From Devosia riboflavina (GTDB lineage: Bacteria > Pseudomonadota > Alphaproteobacteria > Rhizobiales > Devosiaceae), in assembly GCF_000743575.1 (NCBI RefSeq), contig NZ_JQGC01000020.1, forward strand, positions 1-64,000: a stretch of 64,000 bases of DNA, read 5' to 3'. The notes below the pieces were generated by a model, which saw only the letters and a list, made by a program, of their open reading frames with translations, made no database searches and had not been told where the DNA came from. This document shows, one piece after another, positions 21,689 through 30,688 of this stretch (within the stretch, counting starts at the first letter, position 1; each line of letters starts with the position of its first letter). The translations under genes were made by a program, and so were the position numbers.

Positions 21689-22696
21689 ATGGATAGCCCA
21701 GAGAGCTCCCACGGCGGGCAATTATCGAGCAGCGTGATCGCTGCCGCCTTCGGATATGCGGTTGAGCTGGCAGGCCAATGGCAAGGCGCCACCGCGCCCA
21801 ATCCTCCGGTCGGCTGCGTATTGCTTGATGCGTCAGGCAAAACGCTGGCCGCGGCGGCCCATGAACGGGCCGGTGGACCGCACGCCGAAGCGCTCGCCAT
21901 CTCACTCTGCCGCGCCAATGATACTCTCGATCGCATCCACACGGTGGTGGTGACCCTCGAGCCCTGCAATCATGCGGGACGAACGCCGGCCTGTACGGGC
22001 GTGATCCTCGAAACGCCGGCGCGCCACGTATGGATCGGGGCCAGAGATCCCAATCCGCTCGTTGCCGGTGGGGGTGGCAACTATCTTGCCCATGCAGGCC
22101 AGTCAGTACATGCCCTGATTGACCTGGACGATCCGACCGCCCCCCTGCTCGCCGAGGCGGTGACCCGCCTGATTGCGCCCTTCGCCAAGCACGCTACCAC
22201 GGGCAAACCGTGGGTGACGGTCAAGCAGGCGCTTGATCGCCTCGGCAGCATGATCCCACCCGCGGGGCAAAAAACCTTCACGGCTGACGCCTCACTTGAT
22301 CTGGCGCATCGATTGCGCAAGCGGGCCGACGCGATCATCACCGGGTCCGGAACGATCCTGGCCGACGCGCCCCATTTTACCGTCCGAAGGCTGCCAGATT
22401 TCCCCGGCAAACAACGCCATCTGGTCATCCTCGACCGGCGTGATCGCGTGCCGGCGTCCTATCTCGAGGCGGCGCAGGCACGCGGCTTCCTGGTGTGGAT
22501 AGAAACCGACCTTGGCAACGCTCTGACCCATCTCGGTCAGGCTGGATGCCTCGAGGTTTTGGTCGAAGCCGGTGCCGAACTCACCCAGTCCATACTGGAA
22601 AGTCCGCTCTGGGACGAGCACGTAACGATACGCCAGCGTCTCGCAGCGGACGACGACATCACCGTCCGCTACCGGGCCAAGTCCGAACCGCATTGA
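21689..22696 (+). CDS. ribD: Bifunctional deaminase/reductase RibD
   Basis: A 335-residue protein. The N-terminal deaminase domain has the zinc ligands HAEA (GGPHAEALA) and EPCNHAGRTPAC. The C-terminal reductase domain (from about residue 175) has KPWVTVKQALDRLG, ITGSGTILADAP and LVEAGAELTQS. It carries out steps two and three of riboflavin synthesis. The ATG at 21689 is favoured because the longer frame begins inside the riboswitch platform. First gene of ribD-E-BA-H-queF. Confidence 0.93.
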   Translation: MDSPESSHGGQLSSSVIAAAFGYAVELAGQWQGATAPNPPVGCVLLDASGKTLAAAAHERAGGPHAEALAISLCRANDTLDRIHTVVVTLEPCNHAGRTPACTGVILETPARHVWIGARDPNPLVAGGGGNYLAHAGQSVHALIDLDDPTAPLLAEAVTRLIAPFAKHATTGKPWVTVKQALDRLGSMIPPAGQKTFTADASLDLAHRLRKRADAIITGSGTILADAPHFTVRRLPDFPGKQRHLVILDRRDRVPASYLEAAQARGFLVWIETDLGNALTHLGQAGCLEVLVEAGAELTQSILESPLWDEHVTIRQRLAADDDITVRYRAKSEPH

Positions 22697-22705
22697 GAGG
22701 TATAC

Positions 22706-23314
22706 ATGTTTTCCGGCATTATTGAACGATTGGCGCCCGTGACCGGCGTCAGCCAAGAGGGACGAACCCGCGTCCTGGTTCTGCAATCGGGTTGGGATGA
22801 CCTTTCTCTTGGCGAGAGTGTCGCGATCAACGGGGTTTGCCTGACGGTCACCCATCTCGAAGCGGGTGCAGCCACATTCTTCGTCAGTCCCGAAACCACA
22901 TCCCGCTCCAGCCTGGGTCGGGTCGCAGAAGGCGACCGGGTCAATCTCGAACGCTCCGTGCGCCTCGAGACCCGGCTATCGGGCCACCTTGTCCAGGGCC
23001 ATGTCGACGGGACGGCCCGGCTGGTCACAGTGACACCTGAAGAAGGAACCTTTCGGCTGGAATTGGCGCTGCCTGCCGCGCTGGCCCGCTACTGCGTGGA
23101 GAAGGGCTCGATTGCGCTCGACGGCATCAGCCTGACCATCAACAGCGTCAGTCCTGCCACCGATGGTTCGACCATCATCGGCATCACCATCATTCCCCAC
23201 ACCTGGGAACATACCAACCTGCACGCCGCCCGCCCGGGCGACGAGATCAATGTCGAGGTCGACGTGATTGCGAAATATGTGGAGCGCCTATGCCAGCCCT
23301 ATCCCAAGCCTTAG
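22706..23314 (+). CDS. ribE: Riboflavin synthase alpha subunit
   Basis: A 202-residue protein with the two related lumazine-binding halves. It starts MFSGIIE and contains SVAINGVCLTV in the first half and GSIALDGISLTIN in the second, with GHLVQGHVDG between. It dismutates 6,7-dimethyl-8-ribityllumazine into riboflavin. Overlaps the start of ribBA by 25 bp. Confidence 0.95.
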   Translation: MFSGIIERLAPVTGVSQEGRTRVLVLQSGWDDLSLGESVAINGVCLTVTHLEAGAATFFVSPETTSRSSLGRVAEGDRVNLERSVRLETRLSGHLVQGHVDGTARLVTVTPEEGTFRLELALPAALARYCVEKGSIALDGISLTINSVSPATDGSTIIGITIIPHTWEHTNLHAARPGDEINVEVDVIAKYVERLCQPYPKP

Positions 23315-24489
23315 ACCGACTGCGTTTCGGCGGCATGGTAATCCTCGTCGATGACGAGGACCGCGAAAACGAAGGTGACCTGGTCGTCGCTGCCGAATTT
23401 GCCACGCCCGAGGCCGTTAATTTCATGGCGACCCATGGGCGCGGTCTCATCTGTCTGGCTTTGACCGGGCAACAGGTGGACCGGCTGCAATTGCCTGCCA
23501 TGACCACTTCCAACAGAGCTCGTCGATCGACTGCGTTCACGGTTTCGATCGAGGCGCGAGATGGCATTACCACCGGCATTTCTGCTTATGATCGATCCCG
23601 GACGATAATGGCCGCCACGAACCCCGGGGCTGAAGCTGCGGACGTGGTGTCGCCAGGGCACGTCTTTCCGCTTCGGGCGGCCGATGGCGGCGTTCTTGTC
23701 AGGAACGGTCATACCGAAGGGGCTATCGACTTAATGCGCCTCGCCGGACTTCAGCCCGCAGCCGCTATCTGTGAAGTCATGCGCGATGACGGTGAGATGG
23801 CCAGGCGCCCCGATCTGGAGCTTTTCGCGGCTCAACACGACTTGCCCATCCTGTCCATCAGCGATCTCGTTGCATATCGCTGCAAGACCGAGGTGCTGGT
23901 CGAGCAAGTGGCTTCGGCCGATTTGCCATCGGCTTTTTCCGGCGACGCGATGCGGGTTCATGCATTTCGTAGTCTGCTGGACGGCACCGAGCACCTGGCA
24001 ATGGTCAAGGGGCCCATGACGGGAACGCCGCTGGTGCGGGTTCACTCGGAATGCCTGACGGGGGATGCTCTGGGCTCGCTGCGCTGTGATTGCGGCGCGC
24101 AACTGCAGGAGTCGTTGCGCATGATCGGCGAGTCCGGCGGCGTCCTGATCTATTTGCGAGGCCAGGAAGGCCGCGGCATTGGACTTGCCAACAAGATTCG
24201 CGCTTACGCCCTGCAGGACAAAGGCCGCGATACCGTCGAGGCCAATACCGATCTCGGTTTTGCGGCCGATGCCCGCGATTACGCGATCGCCGCCCAGATC
24301 CTTCGGGCACTCGGTGTCGTCACCATCACCCTGTTGACCAACAATCCGCAAAAGGCCGAGACGCTTCGGGCAAACGGCATTGACGTGCGCGAGCAGCAAT
24401 CTCTGATCATCGCCCCCAATCCGTTCAACCTCCGCTACCTGCAAACCAAGCGCGAGAAGTTGGGCCACACCCTCACCCATCAAAACTGA
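23290..24489 (+). CDS. ribBA: DHBP synthase/GTP cyclohydrolase II fusion
   Basis: A 399-residue two-domain enzyme. The RibB half has VDDEDRENEGDLV and THGRGLICLAL. The RibA half (from about 215) has HSECLTGDALGSLRCDCGAQL, here split as the zinc Cys triad C, C and C in CLTGD and RCDCG, plus YLRGQEGRGIGLANKI. It supplies both branches of the riboflavin pathway. The RibA half keeps all zinc ligands, so it looks active. Confidence 0.95.
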   Translation: MPALSQALDRLRFGGMVILVDDEDRENEGDLVVAAEFATPEAVNFMATHGRGLICLALTGQQVDRLQLPAMTTSNRARRSTAFTVSIEARDGITTGISAYDRSRTIMAATNPGAEAADVVSPGHVFPLRAADGGVLVRNGHTEGAIDLMRLAGLQPAAAICEVMRDDGEMARRPDLELFAAQHDLPILSISDLVAYRCKTEVLVEQVASADLPSAFSGDAMRVHAFRSLLDGTEHLAMVKGPMTGTPLVRVHSECLTGDALGSLRCDCGAQLQESLRMIGESGGVLIYLRGQEGRGIGLANKIRAYALQDKGRDTVEANTDLGFAADARDYAIAAQILRALGVVTITLLTNNPQKAETLRANGIDVREQQSLIIAPNPFNLRYLQTKREKLGHTLTHQN

Positions 24490-24498
24490 AAGCTGGAT

Positions 24499-24975
24499 AT
24501 GACCGATACCAATGCTTCTCCTGAACTTCGGATCGCCATCGTGGTAAGCCGCTTCAATGAGGATGTCACGAATGGGCTAGTCTCTGGCGCCCGTGCCAGC
24601 CTTGTCGATAGCGGCATCAACCTGTCGGATCGTGACATCTATTCCGCGCCCGGCGCCTTCGAAATTCCCCTGATTGCGCAGACCCTCGCCAGGACCGGCA
24701 AATATGACGGCGTGATCTGCCTGGGTTGCGTCATCAAGGGGGATACCGCCCATTTCGAATATATCAGCCAGGCGGCCAGTACCGGTTTGATGGCCGCCTC
24801 GTTGGCGACGGGTGTGCCGCTGACCTTCGGTATCCTGACGACTTATACCGACGAACAGGCAATCGTGCGCAGCCGTGACGATGCCCATAACAAGGGCCGC
24901 GAGGCCACTCTTGCCTGCCTCGAGGCAATTCAGACCCTTGCCGCCGTTAACCAGCAATCAGAGGGCACGAAGTGA
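24499..24975 (+). CDS. ribH: Lumazine synthase RibH
   Basis: A 158-residue enzyme that joins the two riboflavin precursors. Motifs: [38 protein letters not shown] with the catalytic His, and PLTFGILTT. Its 3' end overlaps the GTG start of queF by 4 bp. Confidence 0.95.
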   Translation: MTDTNASPELRIAIVVSRFNEDVTNGLVSGARASLVDSGINLSDRDIYSAPGAFEIPLIAQTLARTGKYDGVICLGCVIKGDTAHFEYISQAASTGLMAASLATGVPLTFGILTTYTDEQAIVRSRDDAHNKGREATLACLEAIQTLAAVNQQSEGTK

Positions 24976-25430
24976 TCAACCTGCCAGACGATCTTCAGCT
25001 CGGCACTTCCAGCACCATACCTGCCACGCCCGAGGCTGCGCGCCTCGATCGCGTACCAAACCCCCAAGCGGATACCCAGTATTTGACGCGCTTCACCGCG
25101 CCCGAGTTTACGTCCCTCTGCCCGGTTACGGGACAGCCGGACTTTGCCCACATCGTTATCGACTTCGTTCCCAATCAATGGCTGGTCGAATCCAAGTCGC
25201 TCAAGCTCTATCTCACATCGTTCCGCAACCATGGAGCGTTTCACGAGGATTGCACCGTGGCGATTGGGCGTCGGGTCGCGGAGCTGATTGAACCGCACTG
25301 GTTGCGGATCGGCGGGTACTGGTACCCACGCGGCGGAATGCCAATTGATGTTTTCTGGCAGTATGGAACCCTACCGCCCAATGTATGGGTGCCCGAGCAA
25401 GGCGTTCCAACCTATCGCGGGCGGGGCTAA
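24972..25430 (+). CDS. queF: preQ0 reductase QueF
   Basis: A 152-residue unimodular QueF, which reduces preQ0 to preQ1 with NADPH. The active-site Cys is in [12 protein letters not shown] (near residue 50), the Asp follows in that stretch, and the QueF motif reads [20 protein letters not shown], with the catalytic Glu and Lys. The start is GTG (24972-24974), overlapping the ribH stop, so its translation is tied to the riboflavin operon rather than to the queCDE genes about 11 kb away. Confidence 0.93.
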   Translation: MINLPDDLQLGTSSTIPATPEAARLDRVPNPQADTQYLTRFTAPEFTSLCPVTGQPDFAHIVIDFVPNQWLVESKSLKLYLTSFRNHGAFHEDCTVAIGRRVAELIEPHWLRIGGYWYPRGGMPIDVFWQYGTLPPNVWVPEQGVPTYRGRG

Positions 25431-25443
25431 GAGACCCGAGGCC

Positions 25444-25481
25444 GGACCTTCTCGCCGAGCGACAAGTTGGCGAGATGGTCC
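25444..25481. terminator. Bidirectional terminator-like hairpin
   Basis: A 13-bp stem with one mismatch (arms 25444-25456 and 25469-25481, cores GGACC and CTCGCC) around a 12-base loop. It lies between the convergent ends of the rib-queF operon and the protease gene. Confidence 0.5.
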
Positions 25482-25518
25482 AGCAATGCTTGAGCTGAAA
25501 GCTGGCTCAAGCACTGGC

Positions 25519-27915
25519 CTAGAACAACTGACGAAAGCCAACGGCCGCACCGGCGGCGGACGCGCCCTGTATATGGCCGGCATCAAGCCGGTATTGCAGG
25601 CCGACCTTCAGATGACCCGCTTGCAGGGGAACCTCGTAATCGATGCCAAGGTCCAGCTCCCTGGTGTTAGGAGCAAGGTCGGCACTGGACTGCCGATGCT
25701 CAATCGTTCCGTTGGCATTACGAGCGACGGGCAGCTGAAGCCCCATCGTCCCGTTCTCAATCCGCAAGGGCTGAGCGATGGAAAAGCCGAGCTGGTCATT
25801 GTCGCCAAGAACATTGTTCATTCTCGCTCCAATCTCAAAGCCAGAAAATTGGACGTCAGACAGCGATCTCACGAGACCAGATGTGGCGCCGGTCTGCTTG
25901 GCGACGCCATACTCGAGTCGGCCAAACACCTCAAAACCTGGCGCAACCATCTGGTCAATTCCCAGATGTGCCGTACCGGACGCACTACCGCTCCCCAATC
26001 CGAACGTCGCGTTTTGCCCTAGGCCCAACAGGCTACCCTGCTCACCAAGATAGCTGACGCCAAGACTGACCCGGCTGGCCTCACCGCCCCAAGCAACATT
26101 GATGCCTGTACCGGCAACTCCATTGTTGTGGCCCGCCGCGCCCTGTCCGGCAAAACCCATCGCGGTAATTGACAGCGGGCCCGCCTGCTGTGTTGACGCT
26201 ACGACAATGGCGTCATGCGCGGTCGACAGCACCGAAGCGCGAGCATTAAAGGCGGTCGGCCCGGCCGTGTCGAACAACCCTGCTGCGCTGTTTACGAGCG
26301 ATATCGTTCCCGTGCTGTCCGAGGCAGAAGGAAGGACACTTCGGACCTCTCGGTAGGACGGCAGCACGCCCCACGCCGGTCCCTGTACGGACGACAGCAG
26401 ATCGGGGAGCATCGACGGGCGGGGCGCGGTCACGAGTGCCGACCCTTGAACCGCAAACCCCCGGTTGAGGCTGTCGAAGACGGCAATATCGGTGGTGCTC
26501 AGGGCCGAGGTCAGGCCATCGCCAAATGCTGCGGGCGTCAGGAGCACGCTTTCGGCAAGGCTGGTCCGATCGCTCGTGACCACATTGTCGCCAGTGAGGA
26601 CTGCAACCGTGCCGATCGGGCTCAGGGCAGCGGCGATGTCGAGAACGCCGTGCCCCCATTCGCCCGAATAGGCATGCGTCACGCCATTGCCAAAATCGAC
26701 ACTGCCCGCGACCGGCACCCCCAAGGTCGAGAACCAACTGTTATCGGCGCTCGCAAGCAGGCGCTTGGCCCATTCGTCCGCGGTGAGGTCTGGAAAGGCC
26801 TCGGCCAGGAGAGCCACGGCGCCAGCAATCTGGGGCGCAACATAGGACGTGCCCGTACCTGCCGAGTAACTGGTATCCGACGTCGCATTGGCCGCAGTGG
26901 TGGTACCGTCTCCGGCAATGCAGAAGCGGGCAGCCAGACCGCAAGGAGCCGATAGCCTGATGGCCCTGCTGATGTCGCCGGTCGGGTTGACTTCGAAATA
27001 CCCGTTGGCGGCAGCGATCCAGGCGCCCTGCAGACGAGTGTCAAAGTAGGGCAAGGTGGCCATCACATCGCCTGAGGCCATGGTCTCATCGTTCGACAGT
27101 GCCCAGACAACCACGCCGCCATTCTCGAAGGTGTTGAGGGCATCGAGATAGGCCTGCCACCTGCTAGTGCCGTAGTTGGCAATAACGGTATTCAGCCCCT
27201 GGGCCACGCTCTGGTTAGGATTGGCTGCAAGATGGGCCTGGAGTGTAGAGGCGGCGACGTTGAACCCCCACGAATTGTTCTGTGCAACGGCGCCGAGCGT
27301 GGCGGCATTGAGGGTGCCGAGGGTAACGTTGGTGATGTCAAGTGTGCTGGCTCCGCTAGAATTGAGCGCGGTGAGGTGGAGGTTGGCGCCGGGGGCCACG
27401 CCATGCATGCCCATGCCTTCCCTCACGCCGGCAATCAGGGATGCCACATGCGTGCCGTGGTCAGCTACCGGCAAGGTCCCCGTCTGGTGGATGGTCTTCC
27501 CTGCAAACTCTTGATGGGTCACCCGGAACCCCGTGTCTACCACAGCCACCAATTTGTTGACGCCCGTGAGCCCCGAGGACAGCGCCGTATGCAAATTGTG
27601 TAGCTCAAAGGCCCGGGACTGGTTTGTCGCCAACGGGCCAGAGGCGGCGCAACCGACATAGATGCAGTTGGCGTCCGCGTTGCGGAATTCCGCGGATGCC
27701 AGAATCTGTGCTGCCCGCACTGGATCAAAAGTTACGCCACGAGAAGCCCAGGTCGCGGGAGGTGGTGCTGGCGGCGTCGGGGCCGGCATACCGATCGGCG
27801 TCTGACTGGGGGGGCCGTCACCGCCTGAACAGCCGGCCATTACTGTTGCGAGCACGAACGCGAGCGCCAAGAAGCGCGATTCGGAAAAATGAAACATTCG
27901 CACCAAGCGATCCAT
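25519..27915 (-). CDS. Subtilisin-like (S8) autotransporter protease
   Basis: A 798-residue surface protease. The N-terminus has a signal segment with a lipobox (VMAGC, Cys29) and a Pro/Ala-rich spacer. The S8 catalytic triad is complete: Asp127 in VAVVDTGF, His153 in DHGTHVASLIAG and Ser357 in GTGTSYVAPQ. A linker (about 400-540) leads to a C-terminal part with amphipathic strands ending in FRQLF, which fits an autotransporter beta-barrel of roughly 250 residues. Single gene. A lipidated N-terminus joined to a beta-barrel is less common than a plain signal peptide; the lipobox may be fortuitous. Confidence 0.8.
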   Translation of the reverse strand: MDRLVRMFHFSESRFLALAFVLATVMAGCSGGDGPPSQTPIGMPAPTPPAPPPATWASRGVTFDPVRAAQILASAEFRNADANCIYVGCAASGPLATNQSRAFELHNLHTALSSGLTGVNKLVAVVDTGFRVTHQEFAGKTIHQTGTLPVADHGTHVASLIAGVREGMGMHGVAPGANLHLTALNSSGASTLDITNVTLGTLNAATLGAVAQNNSWGFNVAASTLQAHLAANPNQSVAQGLNTVIANYGTSRWQAYLDALNTFENGGVVVWALSNDETMASGDVMATLPYFDTRLQGAWIAAANGYFEVNPTGDISRAIRLSAPCGLAARFCIAGDGTTTAANATSDTSYSAGTGTSYVAPQIAGAVALLAEAFPDLTADEWAKRLLASADNSWFSTLGVPVAGSVDFGNGVTHAYSGEWGHGVLDIAAALSPIGTVAVLTGDNVVTSDRTSLAESVLLTPAAFGDGLTSALSTTDIAVFDSLNRGFAVQGSALVTAPRPSMLPDLLSSVQGPAWGVLPSYREVRSVLPSASDSTGTISLVNSAAGLFDTAGPTAFNARASVLSTAHDAIVVASTQQAGPLSITAMGFAGQGAAGHNNGVAGTGINVAWGGEASRVSLGVSYLGEQGSLLGLGQNATFGLGSGSASGTAHLGIDQMVAPGFEVFGRLEYGVAKQTGATSGLVRSLSDVQFSGFEIGARMNNVLGDNDQLGFSIAQPLRIENGTMGLQLPVARNANGTIEHRQSSADLAPNTRELDLGIDYEVPLQAGHLKVGLQYRLDAGHIQGASAAGAAVGFRQLF

Positions 27916-28256
27916 TCAGAGTAGAGTGTGCCCCAGGACGCTACGGCTGGCTGGCTTTAACACAGCGAAGGGGCGACCTATAATCACAAGTGCTTAGTAT
28001 TCGTGGTTTGGGTCTCGTGTCGGTGCGACCGAAAGTTGAGGGTAGGCAGGGAAAACGCTGCGGATCAAGCTCCGCATGCAAAAGAAATTATGCCTGATCC
28101 AGATTTGGGGTTATCGCGGTCCAAGCCAGGCAGATTGTGGCTCTGATTCATGCCATTGTCAGGGCAGGTACCGCCGCCAAATCGGAGCTTCACCCCATGC
28201 CCGAAATCTCCGCCGCGCCGACGGCTGCGTTCCATTTTTTGTTGGATCGGCAGGCA
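27916..28256. other. Intergenic stretch without a recognised gene
   Basis: Between the protease start and the small gene after hemA. It should hold the protease promoter on the minus strand. I see no convincing gene, RNA or repeat in it; short open frames here do not resemble anything I know. Confidence 0.5.
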
Positions 28257-28514
28257 CTATCCCGGCTTTGGCACGAAGTCGGCCAGATATCGAACCGACG
28301 TTCCCGCTGAGGGATTAGCCGATCTCGCCGAGTGTTTAGCCTCTGCTTCAAACACTACCTCAGCGTTCATACCCACCTCGCTTGCAATCTGGGCCAGAAG
28401 CATGGCTGCCAGCGTCGCTTCGCAATGCGTCGTGTAAGGACCGTGCGTTTGGGTCTGATGGATCACCTGCCAGCCACACGCCAACGGCGAGACGAGAAAC
28501 CTGTCACGGACCAT
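28257..28514 (-). CDS. Small uncharacterised protein after hemA
   Basis: An 85-residue product starting MVRDRFLVSPLACGWQVIHQ. Its ATG lies 10 bp after the hemA stop with a G-rich ribosome site (AAGGGGG) before it, so it looks co-transcribed with hemA. The layout (a short strand pair with GWQV, then an amphipathic helix rich in Ala) recalls small DUF2188-type proteins, but this is a weak resemblance. No function can be given. Confidence 0.45.
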   Translation of the reverse strand: MVRDRFLVSPLACGWQVIHQTQTHGPYTTHCEATLAAMLLAQIASEVGMNAEVVFEAEAKHSARSANPSAGTSVRYLADFVPKPG

Positions 28515-28524
28515 CGAGACCCCC

Positions 28525-29799
28525 TTAGCCGCCGGCGATCGCAAGCGGGACGGCCCCTACCTCGCGCGTTGCAATGCGGTCCGGCAGAATCTGGCGACGC
28601 AATTCCAAAGCGTCCCACACTTGGATCAAGGCATGGCAGAGGGCGGCTACCATAGCATCATCATGAAGTGGCGAGGGCGTTATACGAAGCCGTTCGGCGC
28701 CCTTAGGGACCGTCGGGTAATTGATCGGTTGAATGTAGATACCGTGCTTTTCGAGCAGCATATCGCTCGCTGCCTTGCAGAGCCGAGCGTCGCCGACCAT
28801 CAGAGGCACAATATGGGTGCTGGTGGGCATCACTGGGAGCCCGGCATGGATAAGAGCAATTTTAGTCAGTTGCACTTGTCGCTGGTGTTGGGTGCGCTCT
28901 ACCGCTGAAGCTTTCAGATGCTCGATCGAGGTCCGTGCCGCAGCGCAAAGCGCGGGTGGCAGGGCGGTGGTGAAGATGAATTCGGGCGCATACGAGCGCA
29001 CCGCATCAATGAGGGCGCCATTGCCTGTAATGTAGCCACCCATGACGCCGAAGCCCTTGGCAAGGGTACCCTCCACGATATCAATGCGTTCCATCTGCCC
29101 ATCGCGCTCGGCGATGCCAGCGCCGCGAGGACCGTACATTCCGACCGCGTGGACTTCGTCGATGTAGGTGAGGGCGCCGAACTCTTCGGCCAGATCGCAA
29201 ATGGCCGCAATCGGCGCCACGTCGCCATCCATCGAGTAGACAGACTCGAAACAGATGAGCTTGGGGCGAGTGCGATCTGTCCGCTGCAGAAGCTCTCGCA
29301 GATGCCCAAGGTTGTTATGCCGAAAAATCTGCTTCTGTGCGCCCGATTGGCGCACGCCCTGTATCATTGAGGCATGATTGAGCTGATCGGAGAAAATGAT
29401 GCAGTCGGGCAGAAGGCGCGCAATGGTCGAAATGGCTGCTTCATTGGAGACAAAGCCTGAGGTGAATACCAGCGCGGCTTCCTTGCGGTGCAAGTCGGCA
29501 AGCGAACGCTCAAGCTCGACCAGCGGACGATTGGTCCCCGAGATATTGCGAGTGCCACCGGCGCCGACGCCCAGCCGCCCAGCCGCTTCCTGCATGGACG
29601 AGATAACCTTTTCGTTCTGGCCCATCCCCAGATAGTCGTTGGAGCACCAGATGGTGATCTCCCGAGCATTGTCAGCGGCATCCCGATAGATGGCGCGCGG
29701 GAAGCGTCCGGCAATGCGTTCCAGATCGGCAAAGACCCGGTATCGCCTTTCTTGCCGCAATGTGTCGACGGCGTCTTGGAAAATTGCTCGATAATCCAC
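28525..29799 (-). CDS. hemA: 5-aminolevulinate synthase
   Basis: A 424-residue PLP enzyme that condenses glycine and succinyl-CoA, the C4 route typical of alphaproteobacteria. Motifs: [51 protein letters not shown], and the PLP Lys in [14 protein letters not shown]. The GTG at 29797-29799 (product VDYRAIF) matches the usual family start and has GGGGAGAGG close by; an upstream ATG adds 32 unlikely residues. A strand switch from rib/queF; the protease gene lies between. Confidence 0.94.
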   Translation of the reverse strand: MDYRAIFQDAVDTLRQERRYRVFADLERIAGRFPRAIYRDAADNAREITIWCSNDYLGMGQNEKVISSMQEAAGRLGVGAGGTRNISGTNRPLVELERSLADLHRKEAALVFTSGFVSNEAAISTIARLLPDCIIFSDQLNHASMIQGVRQSGAQKQIFRHNNLGHLRELLQRTDRTRPKLICFESVYSMDGDVAPIAAICDLAEEFGALTYIDEVHAVGMYGPRGAGIAERDGQMERIDIVEGTLAKGFGVMGGYITGNGALIDAVRSYAPEFIFTTALPPALCAAARTSIEHLKASAVERTQHQRQVQLTKIALIHAGLPVMPTSTHIVPLMVGDARLCKAASDMLLEKHGIYIQPINYPTVPKGAERLRITPSPLHDDAMVAALCHALIQVWDALELRRQILPDRIATREVGAVPLAIAGG

Positions 29800-30039
29800 T
29801 TGCCTCTCCCCCTGACCTCGAGTTGCCCCCGTGGATTCAACTCGGCAAACCAATCTAACCCACGGCACCAAGCCAGGGTATCGACCAAGGTCCACCTAAG
29901 GTGGTGCTCATAGTCCATTGTTGTGCCCCTGCACGTGATTTGGCCGACCGACCCGCTGACCAGTGGCTGCTAGCCGGAATCCTCTATCTGATGCCGGACT
30001 TGGCCTCGCAATTGTCCATCGCCGGCGGTCGCTAGTGGG

Positions 30040-30365
30040 TCTACCCAGCTCCGAAGCTTCGCTGCAACGGGCCGATTGGCCCTGGCTGGCTTTCCCTGAC
30101 AACGGCATCCTCGGGGTCACTACTGCTCAACCTCGAGGGTCTCGCCACCATGGTGATCGCCTGGCTGGTTTTCTGGGAGAACGCCAACCGGAAGCTGATC
30201 CTTGGCGCAGGATCCATTTTGGCCGGCGCGATCCTGCTGTCTTGGACCTTCGAGGGTTGCACGACGATTACCACCAGCACGCCCACGACGGCCCGGTGAC
30301 CCAGCCGCACTCCCACTGGCACCGCCACGGGCCGTTCCGACACAGTCGGAGCACTATCGGGACCC
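30040..30365 (+). pseudogene. Decayed EamA/DMT transporter gene
   Basis: Two frames hold pieces of one gene. From about 30117 one frame reads SLLLNLEGLATMVIAWLVF, then RKLILGAGSILAGAILLSW, the end of an EamA/DMT transporter. From about 30255 another frame reads HDDYHQHAHDGPV and PHSHWHRHGPFRH, the His-rich tail carried by a subgroup of such transporters. The frameshift and lack of an upstream part show it is a relic. It lies just before dif-like copy C. Confidence 0.6.
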
Positions 30366-30688
30366 CACCACCAGCACAGCCACAGCCGACTTGGGTCAGG
30401 TTGCCTCGACCGGCCGGCCCGCCGCTCGCCACTCGGGCAGCCCGTCGCGAAATCGCCCAACCCTAGGCAGTTACCGGGTATTGCGAGTACCGCGCTGGAC
30501 GACGATCTCCGCGCGGATTCGCATAATATGCGGTATGGGACCAAAATTTTACAGCTACTGAGCTGCGCCTGCCCCCAGGTCAACTCCACGGGCAAAGTTC
30601 ACCAGGAACCGTCGGTAGTCAATAATGTCAAGGGTCCGGGAATTTTCATTAGTTCTCTTCACTAGACTGGGTTGCAAGGCAGCCCGTG
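30366..30688. other. Gap between transporter relic and kinase gene
   Basis: Contains dif-like copy C (30516-30543). The rest holds no gene I recognise; part of it may be worn transposon or transporter sequence. The kinase gene ends at its right edge. Confidence 0.4.
30516..30543 (+). repeat. dif-like site, copy C
   Basis: Left arm GATTCGCATAA, centre TATGCG, right arm starting GTATGGG. It shares the exact 17-mer GCGGATTCGCATAATAT with copy B and 23 of 28 positions overall. The inner part CGCATAATATGCG is itself a perfect palindrome. Same orientation as copies A and B; it closes the cofactor block on the right. Confidence 0.55.

Noticed and set aside
30544..30688. Possible worn insertion-sequence end
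   Set aside because: No paired inverted repeats or target duplication could be seen, and no transposase frame is present.
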